Shown here one piece after another: positions 1 through 5,876 of a stretch of 12,055 nt of DNA. The first letter of the stretch is position 1. Each line of letters opens with the position of its first letter. Both the position numbers and the translations under genes were made by a program. A model generated the notes under the pieces. It was not told the DNA's origin. It saw only the letters and a list, made by a program, of their open reading frames with translations, and did no database searches. Source of the DNA: JBOGJG01 sp050747825 (GTDB lineage Bacteria; Acidobacteriota; UBA6911; RPQK01; JBOGJG01); assembly GCA_050747825.1 (NCBI GenBank), contig JBOGJG010000293.1, positions 1 through 12,055 of the forward strand, given 5' to 3'.

Positions 1-209
1 CTACTTGCAGGGAGATCTTGCCTCGAATCGCCCCAAAATCAGGGTTAGACCGTGGAAGTTGGGCTAATTCGCTTTTGGCTCGGAATGTGGGGTATTGATA
101 ATCGCTTATCATTATTTGAACGAGGAGCAACCTCCATTTTGAGTTCGGTGCCAGACTGGGACTCGAATGCCCTGTTGATAAGGGTTTTGCGAGCAATTAC
201 GTGCGTGTC
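1..209. other. Unassigned sequence at left edge
   Basis: No gene is recognised here. The minus-strand frame that carries the dehydrogenase remnant stays open to about 45, but its downstream residues resemble nothing I know. A second minus-strand frame is open across roughly 1-48 (reading SNPDFGAIRGKISLQV) and runs off the edge; it is too short to assign. No convincing tRNA, terminator or repeat is seen. Confidence 0.4.
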
Positions 210-323
210 ACCCTTTTGCCGCAGTCTCATCTCCGCCAGATCCATGCCCACCTCGCGCGTTACCCCCGCCCCAAAGCGGATATTCGAACTGGCCATTTCA
301 AAAGCGTATTCTTTTCTCGACAG
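210..323 (-). pseudogene. 5' remnant of an iron-containing alcohol dehydrogenase, hydroxyacid-oxoacid transhydrogenase (HOT/ADHFE1) type
   Basis: Translated on the minus strand from about 323, the frame gives LSRKEYAFEM followed by ASSNIRFGAGVTREVGMDLA. This closely matches, from memory, the N-terminus of the HOT branch of iron-containing alcohol dehydrogenases (human ADHFE1 has a YAFEM...SNIRYG...VTKEVGMDL stretch). That enzyme couples 4-hydroxybutyrate oxidation to 2-oxoglutarate reduction. Similarity stops abruptly after roughly 35 codons, near LAEMRLRQKG. The frame then runs on without recognisable homology to a TAA just below position 45, and neither other frame restores the expected nucleotide-binding region. 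No ATG precedes the conserved part; the codon at the expected start is CTG (323-321), while the first in-frame ATG (296-294) lies inside the conserved block. I read it as a decayed or interrupted gene beginning 17 bases after vapC. The rest of the gene could lie left of the window if something has inserted. Confidence 0.6.
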
Positions 324-339
324 TGTACTCCAAAAGTCC

Positions 340-735
340 TCACAGGATTTCGAAAAAGACTTCGTCTTTCAATGCACGGTCAAATGTCACGGTTCGATTG
401 CAGCCCTGATTCAGGTTGCGTTGGCCGATCACATAATCGGCAAAATCCGCTTTGCCCTTACGATAGCTTTCCAGGGCTTTCCAGATCGAATCACGGTTTT
501 CGGTTTCGAAATGCTCTGTAAGCAGGACCTTCTCGATGAGACCGGCTATTTCTTCCTTGCCGTAATCGTAACCTGATTCCAGGACCCAAACCATTTCGCA
601 CAATACTAGATGGTTGAGGAAAAGCCGTTCACCTTCTCGAACAGCTCGCCGGATCAACTGGACCGCTCTCTTTGACTGAGCAGGATCATCCTTTACGAAG
701 TAGCGAATCAGAATATTTGTATCCAGAGCTATCAA
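340..735 (-). CDS. vapC: VapC-type PIN-domain ribonuclease toxin
   Basis: This is a 131-aa PIN-domain protein, the usual VapC length. VapC toxins are Mg2+-dependent RNases that cleave tRNA or rRNA and arrest growth when released from their antitoxin. The acidic catalytic set is visible: D5 in IALDTNILIRYF, E47 in LVLCEMVW, D97 and D100 in GKADFADYVIG, and D119 in TVTFDRAL. The start codon is TTG (735-733). It overlaps the TGA stop of vapB as TTGA, which fixes both the start and the translational coupling. The PIN core is complete and no catalytic residue is missing, so the toxin is probably functional. The cellular target cannot be told from sequence. A generic PIN nuclease is the alternative, but the adjacent AbrB-type partner makes a toxin-antitoxin pair by far the best reading. 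Confidence 0.93.
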   Translation of the reverse strand: MIALDTNILIRYFVKDDPAQSKRAVQLIRRAVREGERLFLNHLVLCEMVWVLESGYDYGKEEIAGLIEKVLLTEHFETENRDSIWKALESYRKGKADFADYVIGQRNLNQGCNRTVTFDRALKDEVFFEIL

Positions 736-977
736 GTTTCTGCTCCAAAGCGTTTACGAATCGTCTTATTCATTTGTCTGACGGACAGTGGCTTCTGATC
801 CGGGCGATGAAGAATGCCCTCAAGCTCTTCGATAGATATAGAGGATTTTCGAAGTGTAATTTTGCCTCCGGCTTCCTCAACGAAATCGAGACGGTCTCCG
901 GCACGAAGCTTTAGCTGTTCTCGTATTTTCTTGGGAACAGTCACTTGTCCCTTAGTTGTTACTGTGGCGGCAGGCAT
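732..977 (-). CDS. vapB: VapB-type antitoxin with AbrB/SpoVT swapped-hairpin DNA-binding domain
   Basis: This 81-aa protein has an N-terminal AbrB/MazE-like DNA-binding fold at about residues 3-45, recognised by VTTKGQVTVPKKIREQL, LRAGDRLDF and the GGKITLRK strand. The C-terminal part (about 46-81, with ILHRPDQKPLSVRQM) is the region expected to wrap the PIN toxin and block its active site. In this family the antitoxin, alone or bound to toxin, represses its own promoter. The ATG at 977-975 is preceded by a strong Shine-Dalgarno (AGGAAAGGAG, minus strand, about 994-985). The stop TGA overlaps the TTG start of vapC. The gap to dinB upstream is 59 bases and contains repeats that fit an operator, so the pair is probably transcribed from its own promoter as well as by any read-through. 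Confidence 0.93.
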   Translation of the reverse strand: MPAATVTTKGQVTVPKKIREQLKLRAGDRLDFVEEAGGKITLRKSSISIEELEGILHRPDQKPLSVRQMNKTIRKRFGAET

Positions 978-995
978 TTGCAGGCTCCTTTCCTA

Positions 996-1022
996 ATTGT
1001 AAAATTCTTACTCCATTGTAAG
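996..1022 (-). promoter_or_regulatory. Putative vapBC promoter/operator
   Basis: Between the dinB stop and vapB lie two direct copies of TTACAAT on the minus strand (1021-1015 and 1002-996), 19 bases apart. A 5-bp inverted repeat CTTAC-N6-GTAAG (1007-1022) overlaps the upstream copy. The embedded TACAAT hexamers resemble a sigma-70 -10 box (5 of 6). Paired direct and inverted repeats just upstream of an AbrB-type antitoxin fit the known autoregulation of vapBC operons. The exact promoter assignment is inference. Confidence 0.45.
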
Positions 1023-1036
1023 GGAGATCAGGGGAA

Positions 1037-2119
1037 TCATTCAAATAAATTCATCTGGCGGCAATGAGGCTCGCCGGCAGGTGTGATGAAGGAAGAGGTC
1101 GAGACGCCGATCAGGCGCACCCGCAGATCGGGAGCGCAGAACCGGCGCAGCAAAGTGCGTGCGATCGAGTAAATCTCCGTATCAGTCTGAAGCGGCTCGG
1201 CGAGAGTGATTTGGCGTGTGATCGTAGTGAAATCCGAGTAGCGCAGCTTGAGAGTGATTGTCCGGGCGGTAAATTTCCTCCGTTCCAGGCGCCTGGCTAC
1301 ACTCTGGCTAAGCTGTCTGAGTGTGTTCTGAAGAACCTCCTGTTCCAGCACATCTTCCGGAAAGGTCGTTTCATGGCCGATTGACTTCGGTTCCCGGTCT
1401 TCTAAAACCGGCCTGTGATCTTCGCCGTGAGAGAGCTCCCAAAGGTGCTCTCCCAGCTTCCCGAAACGTTTCACCAGGGAGAGTCGATCAGATTCGCGAA
1501 GCTGGCGAATGCTCTTGATTCCGATTTCCGACAGCTTTCGCTCAGTTACGGGACCCACACCCCACAAGCGTGAGATCGGGAGAGGGTCCAGAAAAGCTTG
1601 GATCTGCTGAACACGCACCAGCAGCAGCCCGTCCGGCTTTTTCAGGTCCGAAGCGATTTTGGCAATGAATTTGTTGGGCGCGATGCCGATAGAAGAAGTC
1701 AGCCGCTCCCGATCGAGAATCGTTCGTTTCAGCAAGCGAGCGGCTTCAAGAGCGCTCTGGTCGTCCACCACTTTCTCCGACATGTCCAGAAAGGCTTCAT
1801 CGATGCTGAGAGGCTCCACTCGATCCGTGAAGTCGCGAAAGATGCTGCGGATCTTCCGGCTGACATCCTGATATCTTTCGAAATCCGGACGCAAGTAGAT
1901 GCCACGTGGACAGAGCCGAAAGGCTTTGCTGATGGGCATTGCCGAATGGATTCCAAACTTGCGAGCCTCATAGGAACAGGCGGCTACGACTCCGCGCCCC
2001 TGCCCGTCTCTTGGATCGGCTCCCACGATCACCGGTTTGCCCTTGTGCTCGGGCTGGTCGCGCTGCTCGACGGAAGCGTAGAAGGCATCCATGTCGATAT
2101 GAAAAATGGTGCGCGTCAA
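1037..2119 (-). CDS. dinB: DNA polymerase IV (Y-family translesion polymerase)
   Basis: This 360-aa Y-family polymerase copies past DNA lesions at low fidelity. The N-terminal palm motif FHIDMDAFYASVEQ carries the metal ligand D9, D11 and the presumed steric-gate Y14. The second catalytic motif, LSIDEAFLDMS, holds D107 and E108. The helix-hairpin-helix region reads LWGVGPVTERKLSEIGI, and the little-finger domain follows. The extreme C-terminus ends QMNLFE, a good match to the beta-clamp-binding motif (Q-x-x-L-F), so recruitment to the replication sliding clamp is expected. Length fits the family. The start is TTG (2119-2117), overlapping the stop of the upstream SpoIIE-type phosphatase gene as TTGA. 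The next in-frame codons upstream offer no standard start, and the N-terminus aligns with family members at this TTG. Translation is probably coupled to the phosphatase gene. No LexA-type site is obvious directly upstream because that region is coding. Confidence 0.96.
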   Translation of the reverse strand: MTRTIFHIDMDAFYASVEQRDQPEHKGKPVIVGADPRDGQGRGVVAACSYEARKFGIHSAMPISKAFRLCPRGIYLRPDFERYQDVSRKIRSIFRDFTDRVEPLSIDEAFLDMSEKVVDDQSALEAARLLKRTILDRERLTSSIGIAPNKFIAKIASDLKKPDGLLLVRVQQIQAFLDPLPISRLWGVGPVTERKLSEIGIKSIRQLRESDRLSLVKRFGKLGEHLWELSHGEDHRPVLEDREPKSIGHETTFPEDVLEQEVLQNTLRQLSQSVARRLERRKFTARTITLKLRYSDFTTITRQITLAEPLQTDTEIYSIARTLLRRFCAPDLRVRLIGVSTSSFITPAGEPHCRQMNLFE

Positions 2120-3840
2120 TGCAATTTCAGGACGACCAGTGTGGCGTCATCTTCGGGGATCTGCGTGTCTGTGTTTCGGGTGGCCTCCTGGACGAGTGTG
2201 TCCGCCAGGCGTTCAGCCCCCAGTGAAGCATGGCGGCGCAACAGGCGCTCCAGACCGGAAAGCCCCAACTCGGCGCCCCGTTTGTCATGGGCCTCGCTCA
2301 AACCGTCGGTATAGAGGAGCATCGTGTCGCCGGCCTGCAGGTTAATGCGATTTTCGAAATAGGCGCTCTCCTGGAAAGCGCCCAGAACGGTGCCGCCAGC
2401 TTCAAGTCTCATCATTTCCGCGCCGGCCCGCAACAGCAAGGGAGGGTTGTGCCCTGCATTGCTGTACGTCAGAACGCGGTTGGTCTCATCGAAAACGCCG
2501 TAGAAGGCTGTTACGAAGCGGTTGCTGTCGGTCGTTTCCCACAGTAACCGGTTCACTTTTGACAGTATCGTGCTGATGTTGAAATTATTTCGAATCTCGG
2601 CCAGCAGAGAGGCGCGAAAGGCCGACATGATCAGTCCCGCCGAAATCCCCTTGCCCGAGACGTCCCCGACGACCAGTCCCCACTGGCCAAAGACGATCGG
2701 GATGAAGTCAAAATAATCGCCGCTGACCATCTGGGGGGACGCGATGTGGCGGGCAGCCAACTCGAGTCCCGGGATAGCGGGCATTCTCGAGGGCAGAAAC
2801 CTCAATTGAATCTCGCGGGCGATACGGACCTCCTGCTCCAACTGGCTTTTCTCCAGCATGGATTTATGAAGGCGAGCCCTCTCAATCGCCGAAGCTGCCT
2901 GATTCCCGAAGGTCTCCAGCAACCCCAGGTCGGCATCCGAGTATGCCTCCGCCTGATTGTTGGCCAATGAGAAGAGGCCCACCAGCCTTTCCGCGCTGCG
3001 CAGCGGGATGAGTACCTCGGACTTCAGGTCAGGCCTCACGCACAGGTGAACGTCCTGACAATCTCCGGTCGAGAGAATGCAGCAAGTAGGCCCCCGCTCG
3101 TCCCAAGTCTGCTGGATGCGGTGGGCCTTTTCAACGAGTGACTGCCGATCTTCGTCGGAGTATCCTGAATAGGCGATCTGTTCTTCCAGTTGTCCCGTCG
3201 CGAAGAGGAAAATCGCTCCGGCATCGTAGGGCAAGAGTCCTTTCAGGTTCTCCAGTATCTCCTCAAGGATTTCGTCCAAATCCAGGCTTGTATTGATTCT
3301 GCGAGAGATCTCCTTGAGCCTGGATTCGATCTGCCCTTTCAGTTCGGCTTCGTGCGAAAGGACGAAGTGATTGACGGCAATGGCCATATGCGGAGCCAGA
3401 GCTTCCAGATAGTCGCGGTCCTGTTCGTCGAAATCATGGCTGTCCCTGGCCGCAATGACCTCAACGCTGCCGATCAGCCGGTTGTCCCGCTCCAGTGGCG
3501 TTACCAGCGCGGAATGAGGTGCGGAGGAGTCGCGGGGGAGCAGCAGAGTCCGGCCGCCGGCGATTGCCTGCCCACTGTAGCCCTGGCCTGGCTGGATAAG
3601 CGTGCCTTTGAGGGTTTCCGGAAGGTGATACTTGAGCTGTTTCTTGCGCACGTCCAAGAGTGAAAAACGCACTTCTCCTGCCTGAAACTCATCCAGCAAC
3701 AGTCCGCCCAGAGAGTGAAACAGTTCGTCAATGCTCTGGGAGAGGTGAAAGGCTTCCAAATAGCCGAGCAGTAGCCGCTTCTTCCTCCTAAAGCTGAGGG
3801 TCCGGTCCGATCTCTTCTTTTTCAGCGCCCCAGTTTCCAT
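2116..3840 (-). CDS. Double-GAF, SpoIIE-type PP2C serine phosphatase (RsbU-like regulator)
   Basis: This is a 574-aa cytoplasmic signalling phosphatase with no signal peptide or membrane segment. GAF domain 1 spans about 25-165 and GAF domain 2 about 185-325. A short coiled-coil linker runs about 320-345, followed by a SpoIIE/PP2C catalytic domain at about 350-573. Catalytic landmarks include EIQLRFLP (343-350), SGDYFDF (373-379), VGDVSGKGISAGL with D393 (391-403), NAGHNPPLLL (461-470), LLYTDGLSEAHD with D512 (508-519) and EDDATLVV (563-570). Such enzymes dephosphorylate a STAS anti-anti-sigma factor to release an alternative sigma factor, but no STAS protein or anti-sigma kinase is encoded nearby, so the partner is unknown. 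All four cysteines cluster in GAF2 (C253, C254, C261, C267), an unusual possible metal or redox site. The ATG at 3840 follows a leader with an inverted repeat. The gene overlaps dinB by four bases. Confidence 0.92.
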   Translation of the reverse strand: METGALKKKRSDRTLSFRRKKRLLLGYLEAFHLSQSIDELFHSLGGLLLDEFQAGEVRFSLLDVRKKQLKYHLPETLKGTLIQPGQGYSGQAIAGGRTLLLPRDSSAPHSALVTPLERDNRLIGSVEVIAARDSHDFDEQDRDYLEALAPHMAIAVNHFVLSHEAELKGQIESRLKEISRRINTSLDLDEILEEILENLKGLLPYDAGAIFLFATGQLEEQIAYSGYSDEDRQSLVEKAHRIQQTWDERGPTCCILSTGDCQDVHLCVRPDLKSEVLIPLRSAERLVGLFSLANNQAEAYSDADLGLLETFGNQAASAIERARLHKSMLEKSQLEQEVRIAREIQLRFLPSRMPAIPGLELAARHIASPQMVSGDYFDFIPIVFGQWGLVVGDVSGKGISAGLIMSAFRASLLAEIRNNFNISTILSKVNRLLWETTDSNRFVTAFYGVFDETNRVLTYSNAGHNPPLLLRAGAEMMRLEAGGTVLGAFQESAYFENRINLQAGDTMLLYTDGLSEAHDKRGAELGLSGLERLLRRHASLGAERLADTLVQEATRNTDTQIPEDDATLVVLKLH

Positions 3841-3856
3841 AAGACCTGTCTATTGT

Positions 3857-3887
3857 AGTCACTTCATGGTACGGCATGTAAGTGACT
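3857..3887. promoter_or_regulatory. Inverted repeat upstream of the SpoIIE-type phosphatase gene
   Basis: A perfect 8-bp inverted repeat, AGTCACTT (3857-3864) and AAGTGACT (3880-3887), is extended inward by CATG on each side with a one-base bulge, leaving a six-base centre. It lies 17 bases upstream of the phosphatase ATG and just downstream of the small 68-aa frame. No T-run follows on either strand, so an intrinsic terminator is unlikely. A TACAAT hexamer directly follows it on the minus strand (3857-3852). An operator, or a hairpin in the transcript leader, is the better reading. Confidence 0.45.
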
Positions 3888-3897
3888 GCCGGTGAGT

Positions 3898-4104
3898 CTA
3901 GCGCCTGAAGAGTGTGAGCTGTGGGGAAGGGGAGAGAAGTAAAAGTCCTTCGACTGCGTGGAGGCTTGTTCTCGAGTAACCTTCGAACTGCACGTGCGCA
4001 AACTTGCGATTGCGGCTGATCTTTAAGACCTTGCCCCGGCGCGTTGGATCGGCGCGCAGGGCAACCAAGGCCTGCGCCTGCAGCCGTCTGCTGCTCTCTG
4101 CCAT
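3898..4104 (-). CDS. Small SH3/KOW-like protein, 68 aa, function unknown
   Basis: This is a short predicted basic protein with no signal peptide. The core at about 22-58 alternates in the way expected of a small SH3- or KOW-like beta-barrel: RRGKVLKISRN, then FAHVQFEGYSR, then TSLHAVEGLLLLS. The G-x-V...A-x-V-x-F-x-G-Y pattern is the main reason I think it is real. I do not recognise a named family, and no function can be given. The ATG at 4104-4102 has a purine-rich AAAAAGGGA upstream but with only two bases of spacing, so the ribosome site is imperfect. It runs in the same direction as the SpoIIE-type phosphatase, 57 bases upstream of it, and is divergent from the Ppx/GppA gene. A competing longer frame over the same DNA has low-complexity composition and looks spurious. 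Confidence 0.5.
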   Translation of the reverse strand: MAESSRRLQAQALVALRADPTRRGKVLKISRNRKFAHVQFEGYSRTSLHAVEGLLLLSPSPQLTLFRR

Positions 4105-4165
4105 GGTCCCTTTTTAGAGCCAGACCCTGACGTTGCAAGTCATCCCAGCAGGCAAAGAGTCAGAT

Positions 4166-4189
4166 TGGGGGTGGTAGCATCCACCCCTG
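4166..4189 (+). promoter_or_regulatory. GC-rich hairpin in the leader of the Ppx/GppA gene
   Basis: GGGGTGG (4168-4174) pairs perfectly with CCACCCC (4181-4187) around the six-base loop TAGCAT, with two further G-T wobble pairs at the base. It ends about 23 bases before the Ppx/GppA start in the 107-base divergent intergenic region. No T-run follows. It may be a leader hairpin or a protein-binding site. No clear promoter hexamers could be assigned in this interval. Confidence 0.4.
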
Positions 4190-4211
4190 GAGTAAATTTG
4201 ACTCGAGAGGC

Positions 4212-5741
4212 ATGAATTCACACACCGGCCGGCGCATGGCCATTATCGATCTGGGCTCGAACACGGCGCGTCTTGTTTTGATGAACTGTCAGCCTGGTTA
4301 TGCCTACCACCTGGAGAATGAAATTCGGGAGGTGGTGAGACTTCGTGCGGGAATGACCCAAAAAAGCTTAAGCGAGGAAGCCATGGACCGCGCCCTTTTC
4401 ACCCTTCGACTTTTCAGGAGATTTTGTGACAGCCAGGTGCCGGACCTGATCCTTGCGACCGCCACCAGTGCCGTCCGAGAGGCGGACAACGGCAGGGAAT
4501 TTTTGCGGCGTGTGGAATCGGAAGTGGGTCTGAAGCTGAGGCTGCTCAGTGGCGAGAAAGAGGCATATTATGGCGCTCTTGGAGCCCAAAACTGCCTCGT
4601 CATCCAGGACGGAGTTATCCTGGACGTGGGCGGCGGGAGCGCGCAGATCAGCCAGATCGTTGGTGGTCGCTTCAGACGAGGGTGTGCCCTCAGCCTGGGC
4701 GCAGTGGCCTTGACGGAGCGTTTTGTTCGCCATGACCCCATAGACCGAAGTGAACTGGGCAGAATTCAAAGAGAGATTCAGACCGAATTGCAAAATCTCG
4801 AGTGGCCGAGAGACAGCAGAGGTCCGCTGATCGCCTTGGGCGGAACCGTACGAAATCTGGCCAAAATCGACGCCAAGCGCACCGGTTTTCCGCTGAACAA
4901 CATCAACGGGTTTACTCTCACTCGTGACTCCCTGTCTGAAACGATCGAGATCCTCCGCGAGCAGCCACTTGCCGAGAGGGAGAAGGTCCGTGGACTCAAG
5001 AAAGATCGTGCCGACATCATATTGCCCGGAGCGATGGTCGTGCTGGCCCTGATGGACTTTCTGAAACTTGGGGAACTGACCGTTTCCCAGTACGGCCTGC
5101 GCGAAGGGCTTTTCTTTGAGCATTTCTGGAGCGATCTGAAGTATCCCGTCAGTCTCGACCTGCGCAGTTTCAGCGTACTCAATATGGCCCGCTTTTATCA
5201 TTATCATGAGGAGCACGCTCAGCATGTCCGCTTTCTGGCTGGCCGTTTATTTCAGCAATTGCAGCCACTGCACGGCTATGGCAGCGCCGAGCGAGAGCTG
5301 CTCGATGCGGCTGCGGTATTGCATGACGTCGGCACCACGGTCAGCTACAACGATCACCACAAGCACTCACAGGCGCTTATTGTCGGCGGGGGTCTGTCTG
5401 GTTTCTCGCCCCGAGAAACTGCGCTGGTTTCCCTGCTGGCCCGCTACCATAGAAAGGGCACTCCCAGCACCAACGGGTACACGGCTCTTTTGAGCAAAGA
5501 TGACGCCGAACGCCTCACCCGTCTGGCTGCCATCCTGCGAATGGGGGAATACCTGGAACGAGGACGTGCCGGTCTGGTTCAAGATGTTCAGATCTCATGG
5601 GACGAGCAGCAGCTTCACATTACTGTCGTCGCGGGCGAAGATCCGACCGTAGAGATCTGGGAGAGCCAGCGCAACGCGGCCGATCTGATGGAGCAGGCGT
5701 TCAAGAGACAAGTAAGGCTCGAGAGTTTCATTGCTCTATAA
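4212..5741 (+). CDS. Ppx/GppA-family phosphatase (exopolyphosphatase or pppGpp phosphohydrolase) with C-terminal HD domain
   Basis: This is a 509-aa cytoplasmic enzyme of the ASKHA-fold Ppx/GppA family. The first phosphate-binding loop is IIDLGSNTARLVL (about 11-23), the next conserved block ATATSAVREADNG (about 82-94), then LSGEKEAYYGALG (112-124) with the expected catalytic glutamate, DVGGGSAQ (138-145) and GGTVRNLAKI (210-219). The C-terminal half (about 315-509) is an HD-type helical domain with H371-D372 in VLHDVGTTVSYNDHHKHSQ plus nearby histidines, as in long Ppx enzymes. Members release phosphate from the ends of polyphosphate or convert pppGpp to ppGpp. Sequence alone does not separate the two, so no symbol is given. 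The ATG at 4212 has GAGAGG upstream and is followed almost at once by the first motif. No terminator is seen before the downstream TonB-receptor gene, 135 bases away on the same strand. A possible phosphate theme with that locus is inference. Confidence 0.93.
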   Translation: MNSHTGRRMAIIDLGSNTARLVLMNCQPGYAYHLENEIREVVRLRAGMTQKSLSEEAMDRALFTLRLFRRFCDSQVPDLILATATSAVREADNGREFLRRVESEVGLKLRLLSGEKEAYYGALGAQNCLVIQDGVILDVGGGSAQISQIVGGRFRRGCALSLGAVALTERFVRHDPIDRSELGRIQREIQTELQNLEWPRDSRGPLIALGGTVRNLAKIDAKRTGFPLNNINGFTLTRDSLSETIEILREQPLAEREKVRGLKKDRADIILPGAMVVLALMDFLKLGELTVSQYGLREGLFFEHFWSDLKYPVSLDLRSFSVLNMARFYHYHEEHAQHVRFLAGRLFQQLQPLHGYGSAERELLDAAAVLHDVGTTVSYNDHHKHSQALIVGGGLSGFSPRETALVSLLARYHRKGTPSTNGYTALLSKDDAERLTRLAAILRMGEYLERGRAGLVQDVQISWDEQQLHITVVAGEDPTVEIWESQRNAADLMEQAFKRQVRLESFIAL

Positions 5742-5784
5742 CAGAGCTCGCCTGACCGACCGAGTTTGCAGAGATTTTTCCTGG

Positions 5785-5818
5785 CTGTAACTTTTCCGTG
5801 ACATCCGGCTGCTAATCT
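5785..5818 (+). promoter_or_regulatory. PHO-box-like direct repeat with a possible -10
   Basis: CTGTAAC (5785-5791), four T residues and CCGTGAC (5796-5802) form a direct repeat with 11-base periodicity, identical at 5 of 7 positions. This is the architecture bound by PhoB-type regulators, whose E. coli half-site is CTGTCAT at 11-base spacing. Against that consensus I count 5 of 7 and 4 of 7 matches. About 10 bases further on is TAATCT (5813-5818), placed where a -10 sits in PHO promoters but itself a weak match. The receptor gene downstream and its PhoB-like regulator are the logical context. It is a by-eye match and could be chance. Confidence 0.35.
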
Positions 5819-5876
5819 CCCTTCTGACTTTGAGTAAGAAATGAGCCCGATATCTAACATCATTCAAGGGGAGACC

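Noticed and set aside
150..175. tRNA T-arm-like string GGGACTCGAATGCCC
   Set aside because: The five-base stem does not pair fully and no acceptor, D or anticodon arms could be found around it.
52..576. 174-codon plus-strand open frame opposite vapC
   Set aside because: Antisense to a PIN-domain gene with all catalytic residues; no recognisable features.
1598..2314. 238-codon plus-strand open frame across the dinB/phosphatase junction
   Set aside because: Runs through two well-supported minus-strand genes and shows no motif.
3788..4138. 116-codon minus-strand frame overlapping the 68-aa gene and the phosphatase start
   Set aside because: Low-complexity, proline/arginine-rich product without a domain; it would overlap the phosphatase gene extensively. 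The 68-aa frame has the better protein-like pattern.
4368..5225. 285-codon minus-strand open frame opposite the Ppx/GppA gene
   Set aside because: Antisense shadow of a clearly conserved gene; no recognisable domain and composition typical of an opposite-strand frame.
5742..5784. Terminator after the Ppx/GppA gene
   Set aside because: The short T-run at 5775-5779 has no stem in front of it, so no intrinsic terminator can be supported.
5841..5876. Upstream ATG adding 12 residues to the TonB receptor
   Set aside because: Weaker ribosome site; the ATG at 5877 has AAGGGGAG in front and starts directly at a canonical signal peptide.
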